Positions 41,219-50,799 are shown, counted from the first letter of the stretch. The stretch: DNA of 64,000 nucleotides from Lentzea atacamensis (GCF_003269295.1 NZ_QLTT01000002.1:682001-746000); one strand, 5' to 3'. Made by a program: numbers and translations. The notes: generated by a model from the letters alone, not told the origin.

Positions 41219-41227
41219 GCACCCCAA

Positions 41228-41950
41228 TCAACCACAGGCGCTGGGGGACCAGTCGGTGATGACCCAGCCGGCGTTGACCTTCTCCACGACGAAGGTGCCC
41301 AGGCGAGGGCCGCCCTCGACGGTCAGGGCGCAGGAGTCGATGGTGACCTTGGTGGTGGCCGGGGTCTTGAGCATGTCCGGCGGGAACATGACCTGCTGGT
41401 ACTTGTCCACGCTGGTGACCTGGGCCTTGAGGGTTTTGACGGCTGCCGCGCAATCGCTTGCGCCGTAGGCGCTGGCGAACTTCTGGCGGACGTCGTCACG
41501 CAGGAAGAGCGTGCAGGCGCGGGTCGTGTCGGCGAACGAGACGTGCTTGTAGAACATGCCGACCGTGCCCTGGAGCCCGGCGGGCGCGGAGAGGCCCTGG
41601 GCCGGGCCGGTGACGCCGCCGCTGTCCTGGGCGATGTCGCCGGGGTCGTCCGTGCCGAAGTAGTGGTTGTAGGCCCAGAGGGCGGCGATGACGATGAACA
41701 GGAACGTCAGCGCGCGCCAGAAGATCCGGCTGCCGAGCACGACGAGCCACCAGCGCTTGCCCTGCGGCTTCGGCGGCTGGGGCGCCTGGCCCGTGGCCTC
41801 CTGGTAGCGCTGGTACTCCTGGAAGCGCTGGAACTCCTGGAACTGCCGCAGCTGCTCCGGGTCGATCGGCGGCGCTGGAGGCTGCGGGATCTGGGGAGCG
41901 GGAGGCTGCGGCTGGCGGGGCGCGAGGTCCTTGCCGGGCTCGTCGGTCAC
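41228..41950 (-). CDS. conserved hypothetical single-pass membrane protein
   Basis: 240 residues. A Pro/Gln-rich cytoplasmic N-terminus with a curious aromatic-Gln-Glu run ([15 protein letters not shown], about 37-51) precedes one membrane helix (about 67-92). The outer domain (about 95-240) has three cysteines likely to form disulphides and resembles small secreted NTF2-like or Mce-associated outer domains ([19 protein letters not shown]..., [23 protein letters not shown]). No function assigned. It is divergent from rplJ, with the strong rplJ promoter between them. Confidence 0.7.
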   Translation of the reverse strand: MTDEPGKDLAPRQPQPPAPQIPQPPAPPIDPEQLRQFQEFQRFQEYQRYQEATGQAPQPPKPQGKRWWLVVLGSRIFWRALTFLFIVIAALWAYNHYFGTDDPGDIAQDSGGVTGPAQGLSAPAGLQGTVGMFYKHVSFADTTRACTLFLRDDVRQKFASAYGASDCAAAVKTLKAQVTSVDKYQQVMFPPDMLKTPATTKVTIDSCALTVEGGPRLGTFVVEKVNAGWVITDWSPSACG

Positions 41951-41968
41951 AGGTCACATCATGCCGAT

Positions 41969-41998
41969 TTGGACCGGCGGACACGACTCGCGTAGTCT
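41969..41998 (+). promoter_or_regulatory. rplJL promoter
   Basis: TTGGAC (41969-41974), an 18-base spacer and TAGTCT (41993-41998) make a good housekeeping sigma promoter about 195 bases upstream of rplJ. The implied leader RNA contains the L10-type structure. Confidence 0.65.
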
Positions 41999-42004
41999 CT
42001 ACTG

Positions 42005-42100
42005 CGGTTCTACCGAAGACCGCTGGTTTTCTCCGCGAGGAGAACGAAGGCCCCGTTGCAACACGGGCGGCCCGCGCAGGGAGGACGAGGCTAGCTTCTT
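42005..42100 (+). promoter_or_regulatory. ribosomal protein L10 leader (autoregulatory RNA)
   Basis: The region upstream of rplJ has the hallmarks of the actinobacterial L10 leader: ACCGAAGACCGCTGGT, a short hairpin TTCTCCGCGAGGAGAA, then GAAGGCCCCGTTGC...GGGCGGCCCGC and GGAGGACGAGG before the operon. In this family the L10(L12)4 complex binds the leader and represses rplJL translation. The boundaries are approximate and were set by eye. Confidence 0.6.
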
Positions 42101-42103
42101 GTT

Positions 42104-42137
42104 ACGCCCCGTGCTGCTGTGCGCGAGGGCGTTTTTG
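42104..42137 (+). terminator. terminator-like hairpin within the rplJL leader (possible attenuator)
   Basis: ACGCCC (42104-42109) pairs with GGGCGT (42127-42132), and is followed immediately by a run of T (GGGCGTTTTTGTTG). It lies between the L10-type leader and rplJ, which starts at 42193, so it could end transcription prematurely unless the leader folds otherwise. Confidence 0.5.
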
Positions 42138-42192
42138 TTGTTTCGGAGCCTTCTCGGCTGGCGGTCTAACCCAGCCCAGAGAGGAGGCGATC

Positions 42193-42747
42193 ATGGCGAA
42201 GCCCAGCAAGGTTACGGCGGTCGCTGAGCTCGCGGACCAGTTCCGCAGCAGCTCGGCAGCGGTTGTCACCGAGTACCGTGGCCTCTCCATGGCGCAGCTC
42301 ACCACGCTGCGTCGCGCTCTCGGCGCGGGCACCAAGTACACCGTCGCGAAGAACACGCTGGTCAAGCTGGCCGCTGCGGACGCCGGCATCGAGGGCCTCG
42401 AGGCCCTTCTGGCCGGTCCGACCGCCATCGCGTTCGTCGAGGGCGAGCCCGTCGACGCCGCCAAGGCGATCCGCGACTTCGCGAAGGACAACAAGGCCCT
42501 GGTCATCAAGGGCGGCTACATGGATGGCCGTCCGCTCTCGGTCGACGAGGTCACCGCTATCGCGGACCTCGAAAGCCGTGAGGTGCTGCTCGCGAAGCTC
42601 GCGGGCGCGATGAAGGGCAACCTGGCCAAGGCCGCGGGTCTGTTCAACGCCCCGGCTTCCCAGGTCGCTCGCCTGGCTGCTGCCCTGCAGGAGAAGAAGG
42701 CCGCCGCGGCTCCCGCCGCCGAGGCCGACGCTCCCGCCGAAAGCTGA
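42193..42747 (+). CDS. rplJ: 50S ribosomal protein L10
   Basis: 184 residues from ATG 42193 with a strong GAGGAGG upstream. L10 features: [42 protein letters not shown] and the C-terminal helical region that binds L7/L12 dimers, ending in an Ala/Lys-rich tail. It forms the ribosomal stalk base and represses its own operon through the leader. It is followed by rplL after 56 bases. Confidence 0.98.
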   Translation: MAKPSKVTAVAELADQFRSSSAAVVTEYRGLSMAQLTTLRRALGAGTKYTVAKNTLVKLAAADAGIEGLEALLAGPTAIAFVEGEPVDAAKAIRDFAKDNKALVIKGGYMDGRPLSVDEVTAIADLESREVLLAKLAGAMKGNLAKAAGLFNAPASQVARLAAALQEKKAAAAPAAEADAPAES

Positions 42748-42803
42748 TCACCCGAAGACACGCCCGACGCTTTCGCGCGGGAGATTAGAAAGGACCGCCG
42801 ATC

Positions 42804-43190
42804 ATGGCGAAGCTCAGCACCGAAGAGCTGCTCGACGCGTTCAAGGAGATGACCCTCCTCGAGCTGTCGGCTTTCGTGAAGCAGTTCGAGGAGACCTTCG
42901 AGGTCACCGCCGCGGCTCCGGTCGCCGTTGCCGCCGCCGGCCCGGCCGGCCCGGCTGCCCCCGCCGAGGAGGAGAAGGACGAGTTCACCGTCGTCCTCGA
43001 GTCCGCTGGCGACAAGAAGATCCAGGTCATCAAGGTCGTCCGTGAGGTCGTCTCGGGTCTGGGCCTGAAGGAGGCCAAGGAGCTGGTCGAGGCCGCTCCG
43101 AAGCCGCTCCTCGAGAACGTGGCGAAGGACGTTGCCGACGCCGCCAAGGAGAAGCTCGAGGCTGCTGGCGCCAAGATCACCCTCAAGTGA
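42804..43190 (+). CDS. rplL: 50S ribosomal protein L7/L12
   Basis: 128 residues from ATG 42804 with GAAAGGA upstream. N-terminal dimerisation part ([30 protein letters not shown]), an Ala/Pro-rich hinge (about 35-55) and the C-terminal factor-binding domain ([50 protein letters not shown]). Multiple copies form the ribosomal stalk that recruits translational GTPases. A perfect terminator follows. Confidence 0.98.
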   Translation: MAKLSTEELLDAFKEMTLLELSAFVKQFEETFEVTAAAPVAVAAAGPAGPAAPAEEEKDEFTVVLESAGDKKIQVIKVVREVVSGLGLKEAKELVEAAPKPLLENVAKDVADAAKEKLEAAGAKITLK

Positions 43191-43236
43191 TCTGGGCCCC
43201 TTTGGGGGCTGGCGCTTTAGTGCCTTGTAGTTCCTG

Positions 43237-43279
43237 AAACGGGCGTGCACCTTTCAACGGGGGTGCACGCCCGTTTTTG
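43237..43279 (+). terminator. terminator after rplJL
   Basis: A perfect 15-bp stem (AAACGGGCGTGCACC and complement, loop of ten) followed by TTTTTGTG. This is a textbook intrinsic terminator, 46 bases after the rplL stop. Confidence 0.93.
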
Positions 43280-43339
43280 TGTTTTTTGGGGGTCCGCGTC
43301 GGTTTCGTGGGTCGTCTCCCGGTTGCGTAGGTGGTTGCG

Positions 43340-43401
43340 GTGACGGGACCCACCCCACGGCGGCCCGCGTCGTTCAAAGCAGCTCGGCTTCGCCATCGCT
43401 T
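43340..43401. repeat. dispersed intergenic repeat, copy 1
   Basis: About 62 bases, starting GTGACGGGACCCACCCCACG and ending in CTCGGCTTCGCC-TCGCTT, are nearly identical to 62762-62824. Each copy lies behind the terminator of a core operon (rplJL here, rpoBC there). The flanking spacer (43280-43650) contains no supportable gene and leads into the Mce operon. Confidence 0.75.
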
Positions 43402-43650
43402 TTGCCTGTGGTTGCGCTGGGTGGTGTTTTGGCGTTTGTGCTGGTGTGCTGGTTGTCACACTGAGCTGGAATTTCCCGGTTGTCGGGGAGTGGTTCAGGT
43501 GTGGCTGACCGTTTTGCGAGGTCACCCTGCGTGCCGTTATCGGAACGCAACCGCCGTTAGGCCAACTGGTGAGTAACCTGCCGCGAACGAACTCGTTGCC
43601 CCAGTGTGACGCCGATCGCCACGGCGTCTTGGGCGTGTGCGGAGGTGCGG

Positions 43651-44706
43651 ATGGGCGTCGAGGTGGTCGTCGAGGGTCTGACCAAGTCCTTCGGCAAGCA
43701 GACCATCTGGCAGGACGTCACGCTCACGCTGCCTCCGGGTGAGGTCAGCGTGATGCTCGGGCCGTCCGGTACCGGCAAGAGCGTGTTCCTGAAGTCGCTG
43801 GTGGGGCTGCTCAAGCCGGAGAAGGGCAAGATCGTCATCAACGGGACGGATCTTGTGCGGTGTTCTGAGCACCGGCTTTACGAGATTCGGAAGATGTTCG
43901 GCGTGCTGTTTCAGGACGGTGCGTTGTTCGGGTCGATGAACCTGTACGACAACATCGCGTTTCCGTTGAGGGAGCACACCCGCAAGACCGAGGCTGAGGT
44001 CCGGCGGATTGTGCTCGAGAAGATGGAGATGGTCGGTCTCGTCGGTGCGGAGAAGAAGCTCCCCGGTGAGATCTCCGGCGGTATGCGCAAGCGTGCTGGG
44101 CTGGCGCGGGCGCTGGTGCTCGACCCCGAGATCATTTTGTGCGACGAGCCGGACTCCGGGCTTGATCCGGTGCGCACGGCGTACCTGAGTCAGTTGTTGA
44201 TCGACCTCAACGCGCAGATCGACGCGACGATTCTGATCGTCACGCACAACATCAACATTGCTCGGACCGTGCCGGACAACCTCGGGATGTTGTTCCGGCG
44301 CGAGTTGGTCATGTTCGGGCCTCGTGAGGTGTTGTTGACCAGCGATGAGCCTGTTGTCGAGCAGTTCTTGAACGGGCGGCGGCTCGGGCCCATCGGCATG
44401 TCCGAGGAGAAGGACCAGGCCACCATGGCCGCCGAGCAGGCGCATGCGGATGCCGGGCATTCGGACGGGTCGCCGGACGAGGACATGCGCGGGGTTGTGC
44501 CGCAGTTGGAGCCGACGCCCGGGTTGCCGTTCCGCGACGCTGTGCGGCGGCGCAAGGACCGGGTCATGTCGATCATTCACCAGCTGCCCCACGAGGCGCA
44601 GCAGGGGATCATCGCCAGCCTGACGCCGGACGATTTGGTGCGGTACAACGTGCACGCTGCGGCTCCTACGCCCAGCCCCTGGCCGCGTCGTGGTGGTGTG
44701 CTGTGA
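43651..44706 (+). CDS. mceG: Mce transport system ATPase MceG
   Basis: 351 residues from ATG 43651 with GGAGG upstream. ABC ATPase: Walker A GPSGTGKS, FGVLFQDGALFGSMNLYDNIAFPLRE, signature ISGGMRKRAGLARAL, Walker B IILCDEPDSGLDP and VTHNINIA. A C-terminal extension of about 100 residues (from about 250), rich in Asp, Glu and Pro, is typical of MceG/Mkl. It powers lipid or steroid import through the YrbE permeases and the Mce hexamer. It is coupled to yrbEA by GTGA. In M. tuberculosis the single mkl gene lies at this same chromosomal place but apart from the mce operons. Confidence 0.93.
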   Translation: MGVEVVVEGLTKSFGKQTIWQDVTLTLPPGEVSVMLGPSGTGKSVFLKSLVGLLKPEKGKIVINGTDLVRCSEHRLYEIRKMFGVLFQDGALFGSMNLYDNIAFPLREHTRKTEAEVRRIVLEKMEMVGLVGAEKKLPGEISGGMRKRAGLARALVLDPEIILCDEPDSGLDPVRTAYLSQLLIDLNAQIDATILIVTHNINIARTVPDNLGMLFRRELVMFGPREVLLTSDEPVVEQFLNGRRLGPIGMSEEKDQATMAAEQAHADAGHSDGSPDEDMRGVVPQLEPTPGLPFRDAVRRRKDRVMSIIHQLPHEAQQGIIASLTPDDLVRYNVHAAAPTPSPWPRRGGVL

Positions 44707-45488
44707 GCACGCAGACGACTTTCCCCGGCGCTGGGGCGCTGCGGGAGACGGGGAAGCTGTGCCAGCTAGGGATCGACGTCGTGCGGACGTCGTTCAAGCG
44801 GCCGTTCCAGCTGCGTGAGTTCATCCAGCAGAGCTGGTTCATCGTCAGCGTGACGGTGTTGCCGACGGCGCTGGTGTCGATTCCGTTCGGCGCGGTCATC
44901 GCGTTGCAGCTCGGGAGCTTGACCCGGCAGATCGGTGCGCAGAGCTTCACGGGCGCGGCCAGCGTGCTGGCGATCATTCAGCAGGCCAGTCCGATCGTGA
45001 CGGCGCTGTTGATCGCGGGTGCCGGTGGTTCGGCCATCTGTGCGGATCTCGGGTCGCGGAAGATTCGCGAAGAGATCGACGCCATGGAAGTGCTCGGCGT
45101 CAGCCCGATCCAGCGGCTGGTCGTGCCGCGGGTGCTGGCGGCGATGCTGGTGTCCGTGCTGCTCAACGGCATGGTGAGCGTCGTCGGTGTGCTGGGCGGC
45201 TACTTCTTCAACGTGATCATGCAGGACGGCACGCCCGGTGCTTACCTGGCGAGCTTCAGCGCGTTGGCGCAGCTGCCGGACCTGTGGATCAGTGAGATCA
45301 AGGCGCTGATCTTCGGGTTCATCGCCGGCATCGTCGCGGCGTACCGGGGGCTCAACCCCGCCGGTGGGCCGAAGGGCGTGGGCGACGCGGTGAACCAGGC
45401 CGTGGTCATCACGTTCCTGCTGTTGTTCTTCGTCAACTTCGTCCTCACCACGATCTACCTGCAGGTCGTGCCCGCGAAGGGGAGCTGA
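44703..45488 (+). CDS. yrbEA: YrbE (MlaE-type) permease A of the Mce system
   Basis: 261 residues from GTG 44703. MlaE permease domain with about six helices. The segment ADLGSRKIREEIDAMEVLGVSPIQRLVVPRVLAAMLV is the conserved EExDAxxxxGxxP coupling loop that contacts the ATPase. It forms the inner-membrane channel with YrbEB. Its stop overlaps the yrbEB start by one base (TGATG). Confidence 0.95.
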   Translation: MSTQTTFPGAGALRETGKLCQLGIDVVRTSFKRPFQLREFIQQSWFIVSVTVLPTALVSIPFGAVIALQLGSLTRQIGAQSFTGAASVLAIIQQASPIVTALLIAGAGGSAICADLGSRKIREEIDAMEVLGVSPIQRLVVPRVLAAMLVSVLLNGMVSVVGVLGGYFFNVIMQDGTPGAYLASFSALAQLPDLWISEIKALIFGFIAGIVAAYRGLNPAGGPKGVGDAVNQAVVITFLLLFFVNFVLTTIYLQVVPAKGS

Positions 45489-46297
45489 TGGCGAACAAGG
45501 CGTTGTCCACTCTGGACGGGTTCGGCGACCAGCTGGCGTTCTACATCAAGGCGCTGGCTTGGACGCCTCGTGCGCTCAAGCGGTACTCGAAGGAGACGAT
45601 GCGGCTGCTGGCCGAGGTCAGCTTCGGGTCGGGGGCGCTCGCGGTCATCGGTGGCACGATCGGTGTGATGGTCGGGCTGAGTGTCTTCACCGGCACGGTG
45701 GTGGGTCTGCAGGGCTTCACGGCTCTGAACCAGATCGGCACGTCGGCGTTCGCCGGGTTCGTGTCCGCGTACTTCAACACGCGTGAGATCGCGCCGCTCG
45801 TGGCCGGGCTCGCGTTGTCGGCGACGGTGGGGTCGGGCTTCACGGCGCAGCTCGGTGCCATGCGGATCTCCGAGGAGATCGATGCGCTCGAGGTCATGGG
45901 TATTCCCAGCCTGCCCTTCCTCGTCACCACGCGGATCATCGCCGGGTTCGTCGCGATCATCCCGCTGTACGTGATCGGGCTGCTGACCAGTTATCTCGCG
46001 GCGCGGACGATCACTGTCGAGTTCTACGGGCAGTCGGCGGGCACGTACGACCACTACTTCAACCTGTTCCTACCTCCGATCGACGTGCTCTGGTCGTTCG
46101 GCAAGGTGCTGGTCTTCGCGGTCGTGATCATCATGACCCACTGCTACTACGGCTACCGCGCGAGCGGCGGGCCGGCGGGTGTCGGTGTGGCTGTCGGGCG
46201 GGCGGTGCGGACCGCGATCGTCACGACGGCGCTGCTCGACTTCTTCCTGAGCCTCGCGATCTGGGGTGCCACGACGACGGTGAGGATCGCGGGATGA
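45488..46297 (+). CDS. yrbEB: YrbE (MlaE-type) permease B of the Mce system
   Basis: 269 residues from ATG 45488. The MlaE coupling loop is AMRISEEIDALEVMGIPSLPFLVTTRIIAG. An N-terminal amphipathic segment (ALKRYSKETMRLLAEVSFGSGALAVIGG) precedes the helices. It pairs with YrbEA. ATGA overlap with mceA continues the translational coupling. Confidence 0.95.
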   Translation: MANKALSTLDGFGDQLAFYIKALAWTPRALKRYSKETMRLLAEVSFGSGALAVIGGTIGVMVGLSVFTGTVVGLQGFTALNQIGTSAFAGFVSAYFNTREIAPLVAGLALSATVGSGFTAQLGAMRISEEIDALEVMGIPSLPFLVTTRIIAGFVAIIPLYVIGLLTSYLAARTITVEFYGQSAGTYDHYFNLFLPPIDVLWSFGKVLVFAVVIIMTHCYYGYRASGGPAGVGVAVGRAVRTAIVTTALLDFFLSLAIWGATTTVRIAG

Positions 46298-47610
46298 GGA
46301 AACGCGTGCTGGGCATCGCCTTCATTCTCGCGATCGCCATGTTCCTGTCGCTCACGGTGGCGTTGTACAAGGACGTCTTCGGCGACTACGTGAAGGTCAC
46401 GCTCAAGACCGACCACATCGGCAACCAGCTGCAGACGGCCAGCGACGTCAAGGTGCGCGGGCTCATCGTCGGCTCGGTGAAGGCTGTTCGCACCAGCGGG
46501 AACGGTGCCGAGCTCGAGCTCGCGCTGCTGCCGGACAAGGTGAACCAGATTCCCTCCAACGTCAGCGCGCGGTTGCTGCCCAAGACGTTGTTCGGCGAGC
46601 GGTACGTGAACCTGGTGCTGCCGCAGCAGAAGAGCGGCGCGATCCAGGAGGGCGCGGTCATCGAGCAGGACCGCTCCAGCAGCGCGATCGAGCTGGAACG
46701 CGTGCTCGACAACCTGATGCCGGTGCTGCAGGCGATCCAGCCGGAGAAGCTCGCCACCACGCTGACCGCGTTGTCGCAGGCGCTGGACGGGCGCGGCAAG
46801 CCGCTCGGCCAGACGCTCGTGTCGCTGGACGCCTACCTCGGTGAGCTCAACCCGCACCTGCCCGCCTTGAAGGAGAACATCTCCAAGCTCGCGGACGTCT
46901 CGAACGTCTACGCCGACGCCGCGCCGGATCTGTTGCAGGCCCTCAACGACATGACCACGACGACCAAGACCGTCGTCGAGCAGCGCGACAACCTGCTGGC
47001 GCTGTACGGGTCGCTGACCACGACGTCGCAGGACCTCACCAGCTTCGTCACGGTCAACAAGAACAACATCATCTCGCTGGCCGACACCAGCCGCCCGACG
47101 CTGGAGTTGCTGGCCAAGTACGCGCCCGAGTACCCCTGTCTGCTCAAGGGACTCGCTGAGTTCGAACCGATCATCAGCAAGGCGTTCGGCGAGGGCACGA
47201 ACGAGCCCGGCCTGCACATCACGCTGGAGATCACGCAGAACCGCGGCAAGTACAAGCCGAACCTCGACGAGCCCGAGTACAGGGACAAGCGCGGTCCCCG
47301 CTGCTACGACATCGTGCCGCGGCCGAACCCGTTCCCGCAGTACCCGCCGGAGGGACCGGTGCAGGACGGCTCCAGCTCGCCGCCGCCCGCCCGCGTCGCG
47401 AACGACGGGATCCTGCCGCCCGCCAACGCCGGCAACACCTCCACGTCGTCGGCGCAGGACGTGCTCAGGCTCGCCAACTCGCCGGAGGAAGCCAGGTTGA
47501 TCGCGGCGCTCTACGGGCCGCAGCTCGGCATGGACCCGCGTGACATGCCCAGCTGGTCGAGCCTGCTGCTCGGGCCGCTCGTCCGCGGAACGGAGGTGAC
47601 GGTCAAGTGA
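46294..47610 (+). CDS. mceA: Mce family protein A
   Basis: 438 residues from ATG 46294. One N-terminal membrane helix (about 5-27) is followed by the MCE/MlaD domain (about 38-115: VKVTLKTDHIGNQLQTASDVKVRGLIVGSVKAV). A long helical region (to about 300) and a Pro/Ser-rich C-terminus complete it. In Mce systems six different proteins A-F form a hexameric tube across the envelope to carry hydrophobic substrates. Cys residues near 288 and 339 could form disulphides. Coupled to mceB by GTGA. Confidence 0.92.
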   Translation: MRKRVLGIAFILAIAMFLSLTVALYKDVFGDYVKVTLKTDHIGNQLQTASDVKVRGLIVGSVKAVRTSGNGAELELALLPDKVNQIPSNVSARLLPKTLFGERYVNLVLPQQKSGAIQEGAVIEQDRSSSAIELERVLDNLMPVLQAIQPEKLATTLTALSQALDGRGKPLGQTLVSLDAYLGELNPHLPALKENISKLADVSNVYADAAPDLLQALNDMTTTTKTVVEQRDNLLALYGSLTTTSQDLTSFVTVNKNNIISLADTSRPTLELLAKYAPEYPCLLKGLAEFEPIISKAFGEGTNEPGLHITLEITQNRGKYKPNLDEPEYRDKRGPRCYDIVPRPNPFPQYPPEGPVQDGSSSPPPARVANDGILPPANAGNTSTSSAQDVLRLANSPEEARLIAALYGPQLGMDPRDMPSWSSLLLGPLVRGTEVTVK

Positions 47611-48638
47611 GGGGAGTGCTCGCCCCGCTGGTCAAGCTGATCACCTTCGCGGTGGTCACGATCCTCGCCACGACGCTGCTCGCGGTGACCATCGCCAACG
47701 TGAACCTGGCCGGTGCCACGGACTACAAGGCGAGGTTCACCGACGTCACCGCGTTGAACGAGGGTGACGACATCCGCATCGCCGGTGTGCGCGTCGGGCA
47801 GGTCGACGAGATCAAGGTTGTCGACCGCAAGACCGCCGAGGTCGACTTCTCCATCGACGGCGACCGCAAGCTGCCCGCGTCGGTCATCGCGACGATCAAG
47901 TACCGCAACCTGGTGGGACAGCGGTACATCGCGCTCGAAGCCGGCACCGGCGACACCAAGGCGGTGCTGCCGGAAGGTGGCACGATCCCGTTGGAGCGCA
48001 CCAAGCCCGCGCTGGATCTCACCGTGCTGTTCAACGGCTTCAAGCCGCTCTTCCAGGCGCTGTCGCCGGAGGACGTGAACAAGCTGTCGTTCGAGATCAT
48101 CCAGGTGCTGCAGGGAGAAGGCAGCACGATCGACAGCCTGCTCAAGCACACGGCGTCACTGACCAGCACGCTGGCGAGCAAGGACAAGGTGATCGGCGAG
48201 GTCGTCGACAACCTCAACACCGCGCTGGACACCGTGAACTCGCGTGACGAGGACTTCAACAACCTCGTGATCACGCTGCAGCAGCTGGTGTCCGGGCTCG
48301 CCCAGGACCGCCAGCCGATCGGTGACGCGATCACCGCGCTCGGCGACCTGACCAACGCCACGGCAGGCCTGCTGGAGCAGGGCCGCGAGCCGCTGAAGAA
48401 CGACATCGCGCAGCTCGGCCTGGTCTCGCAGACGCTGGCGGACAACGAACAGCTCGTCGACGGCATGCTGCAGCGGCTGCCGAACAAGCTGGAGACGATC
48501 ACGAGGACCGCGACCTACGGCTCGTGGTTCAACTTCTTCCTGTGCGAGGGAACCGGTCAGATCGCGGTTCCGCCGGTCATCAAGGACCCGATTCCGATCA
48601 CGGCGTTGCCGGTGACACAGCAGAGGTGCCGCCGATGA
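47607..48638 (+). CDS. mceB: Mce family protein B
   Basis: 343 residues from GTG 47607. N-terminal membrane helix (about 8-30), MCE domain (about 38-118: YKARFTDVTALNEGDDIRIAGVRVGQVDEIKVV, YRNLVGQRYIALEAG), a long alpha-helical coiled region, and a C-terminus with two cysteines (FFLCEGTGQI and VTQQRCRR). Subunit of the hexameric lipid tube. Coupled to mceC by ATGA. Confidence 0.92.
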   Translation: MRGVLAPLVKLITFAVVTILATTLLAVTIANVNLAGATDYKARFTDVTALNEGDDIRIAGVRVGQVDEIKVVDRKTAEVDFSIDGDRKLPASVIATIKYRNLVGQRYIALEAGTGDTKAVLPEGGTIPLERTKPALDLTVLFNGFKPLFQALSPEDVNKLSFEIIQVLQGEGSTIDSLLKHTASLTSTLASKDKVIGEVVDNLNTALDTVNSRDEDFNNLVITLQQLVSGLAQDRQPIGDAITALGDLTNATAGLLEQGREPLKNDIAQLGLVSQTLADNEQLVDGMLQRLPNKLETITRTATYGSWFNFFLCEGTGQIAVPPVIKDPIPITALPVTQQRCRR

Positions 48639-49636
48639 AACAGCGCAACCCGATCAGGACCGGCGCGATCAGCCTGACACTGATCGCCCTGCTCTTGCTG
48701 GCCGCGTTCTACTCGGACGACCTGCCGATCGTCGGCGGTGGCACGAGCTACGCCGCGGACTTCAGCGAGGCCGCGGGACTCGTGCCCGGCAACGAGGTCC
48801 GCGTCGCCGGCGTGAAGGTCGGCAAGGTCACCAAGGTGAGGCTGAACGGCGACCGCGTGCGGGTCACGTTCAAGGTCAAGGACGCCTGGGTGGGCGACCG
48901 GACGACCGCGATGATCCGCATCAAGACGTTGCTGGGGCAGAAGTTCCTGTCGCTCGACCCGCAGGGCTCCCAGCCGCTGTCGCCGGGCGACCCGATCCCC
49001 AAGGAGCGCACTCTCGCGCCGTACGACGTGAACGAGGCGTTCAACGGGCTCGCGACGACCGTCGGCCAGATCGACACCAAGCAGCTGGCGGACAGCTTCA
49101 CCGTGCTGTCGGACACCTTCAAGAACTCGCCGGAGCACGTCCGGGGCGCGCTGGACGGTCTGTCCGCGCTCTCGAAGACGATCTCCTCGCGTGACCAGCA
49201 GCTGGCCAAGCTGCTGGAGAACACCAGGCAGCTGAGCAAGACGCTGGCCGACCGCAACTCCGAGTTCGAGAAGCTCCTCTCCGACGGCAACCTGCTGCTC
49301 GGCGAGCTGCGCAAGCGGCGGGAGGCGATCAGCGCGTTGCTGACCGGGACGCGGGACCTGGCGCGGGAGCTGAGCGGTCTGGTGCAGGACAACCAGAACC
49401 AGCTCAAGCCTGCGCTGGAGCAGCTCGGCAGGGTCACCACGATCCTGCAGCGCAACCAGGACAACCTCGACCGCAGCCTCGCGCTGATGGCGCCGTTCTA
49501 CCGGGTGTTCGCGAACACCCTGGGCAACGGGCGCTGGTTCGACACCTACATCTGCGGTCTGCTGCCGCCCTCGGTGAACCTCGGCGTCGTCGGGTTCAAC
49601 GAGGAAGGCTGCCTGCCTCCGGGGGTGCAGCGATGA
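48635..49636 (+). CDS. mceC: Mce family protein C
   Basis: 333 residues from ATG 48635; an earlier in-frame start at 48524 lies inside mceB and is rejected. Membrane helix about 8-28, MCE domain about 38-118 (YAADFSEAAGLVPGNEVRVAGVKVGKVTKVRL, IKTLLGQKFLSLDPQG), then heptad-rich helices with SALSKTISSRDQQLAKLLENTRQLSKTLADRN. The C-terminus has CGLLPPSVNLGVVGFNEEGCLPPG, with a probable disulphide. Coupled to mceD by ATGA. Confidence 0.92.
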   Translation: MKQRNPIRTGAISLTLIALLLLAAFYSDDLPIVGGGTSYAADFSEAAGLVPGNEVRVAGVKVGKVTKVRLNGDRVRVTFKVKDAWVGDRTTAMIRIKTLLGQKFLSLDPQGSQPLSPGDPIPKERTLAPYDVNEAFNGLATTVGQIDTKQLADSFTVLSDTFKNSPEHVRGALDGLSALSKTISSRDQQLAKLLENTRQLSKTLADRNSEFEKLLSDGNLLLGELRKRREAISALLTGTRDLARELSGLVQDNQNQLKPALEQLGRVTTILQRNQDNLDRSLALMAPFYRVFANTLGNGRWFDTYICGLLPPSVNLGVVGFNEEGCLPPGVQR

Positions 49637-50799
49637 CAACGGCAGCGAACACCAAGGTCGGCCGCCTGATCGCGATGGGCTGCGTGCTCGCGCTGGTCGT
49701 GACGGCGGCGCTGTGGTGGATCTTCTCCGGCATGAACGAGCGCAAGGTGACCGCGCACTTCGCCGCGGCCGTCGGCGTCTACCCCGGCGGTGACGTGCGC
49801 GTGCTCGGCGTGAAGGTCGGCACGATCGACGAGGTCGTGCCGGAGGGCAAGACCGTGCGGGTCGTGTTCACCGTCGACCGCTCGGTGCGGATCCCTGAGA
49901 ACGCGCAGGCCGTCGTGGTCGCCCCGAGCGTGGTCAGCGACCGGTACGTGCAGCTCGCGCCCGCCTACACCGGTGGGCCGACGATGGGCGACAACGCAGT
50001 GATCCCGCGCGAGCGCACTGCGACGCCGGTCGAGCTGGACGAGCTCTACCAGTCGCTGGACAAGCTCACGACCGCGTTGGGACCGAACGGCGCGAACGCC
50101 GACGGGGCCCTGGCGGACCTGCTGAACTCGGCGGCGAAGAACCTCGAGGGCAACGGCCAGGCGCTCAACGACATGTTGAAGAACCTCGGCCAGGCCACGC
50201 GGACGCTGTCGGGGTCCAAGGAGGATCTGTTCGCGACCGTCGACAACCTGCAGAAGTTCACCGCGATGCTGGCCGCGAACGACAGCCAGGTCCGGGACTT
50301 CAACCGGCAGCTCGCGGACGTGAGCAAGCTGCTCGCCGACGAGCGCGGTGACCTCGGTGCCGCGCTGAACGAGCTGGCGACCGCGCTGCAGCAGGTGCAG
50401 GGCTTCATCAAGGACAACCGCGAGGTGCTGAAGTCCAATGTGGACAAGCTCGCGTCGATCACGCAGGTGCTGGTGAACCAGCGGGCCGCGCTGGCAGAGA
50501 CGCTCGACGTGGCTCCGCTGGCGCTGGGCAACCTGCAGAACTCCTACAACGCGGCGTCCGGCACGCTCGACACCCGCGCGAACATCAACGAGCTGAACCA
50601 GCCGCCGATCGTGCTGATCTGCAAGCTGGTGCAGCAGGCCACGCCGAACAACGTGCCGCCGGTGCTCGCGCAGACGTGCAAGCAGCTGGAGCCGATCCTG
50701 TCCGGTGCGGTTCCGCTGAGCTCGCCCGCTCAGGTGATCAGCGATCTCAACGCGGGCAAGCTGCCGCTGCCCCTGCCGGTCGCGGGGGTGCCGCGGTGA
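49633..50799 (+). CDS. mceD: Mce family protein D
   Basis: 388 residues from ATG 49633. Membrane helix about 12-33 (LIAMGCVLALVVTAALWWIF), MCE domain about 38-118 (VTAHFAAAVGVYPGGDVRVLGVKVGTIDEVVP, PSVVSDRYVQLAPAY), a long helical region and a C-terminus with two cysteines and PLPLPVAGVP. Subunit of the hexameric tube. The stop overlaps the start of the lipoprotein MceE by GTGA. Confidence 0.92.
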   Translation: MTTAANTKVGRLIAMGCVLALVVTAALWWIFSGMNERKVTAHFAAAVGVYPGGDVRVLGVKVGTIDEVVPEGKTVRVVFTVDRSVRIPENAQAVVVAPSVVSDRYVQLAPAYTGGPTMGDNAVIPRERTATPVELDELYQSLDKLTTALGPNGANADGALADLLNSAAKNLEGNGQALNDMLKNLGQATRTLSGSKEDLFATVDNLQKFTAMLAANDSQVRDFNRQLADVSKLLADERGDLGAALNELATALQQVQGFIKDNREVLKSNVDKLASITQVLVNQRAALAETLDVAPLALGNLQNSYNAASGTLDTRANINELNQPPIVLICKLVQQATPNNVPPVLAQTCKQLEPILSGAVPLSSPAQVISDLNAGKLPLPLPVAGVPR

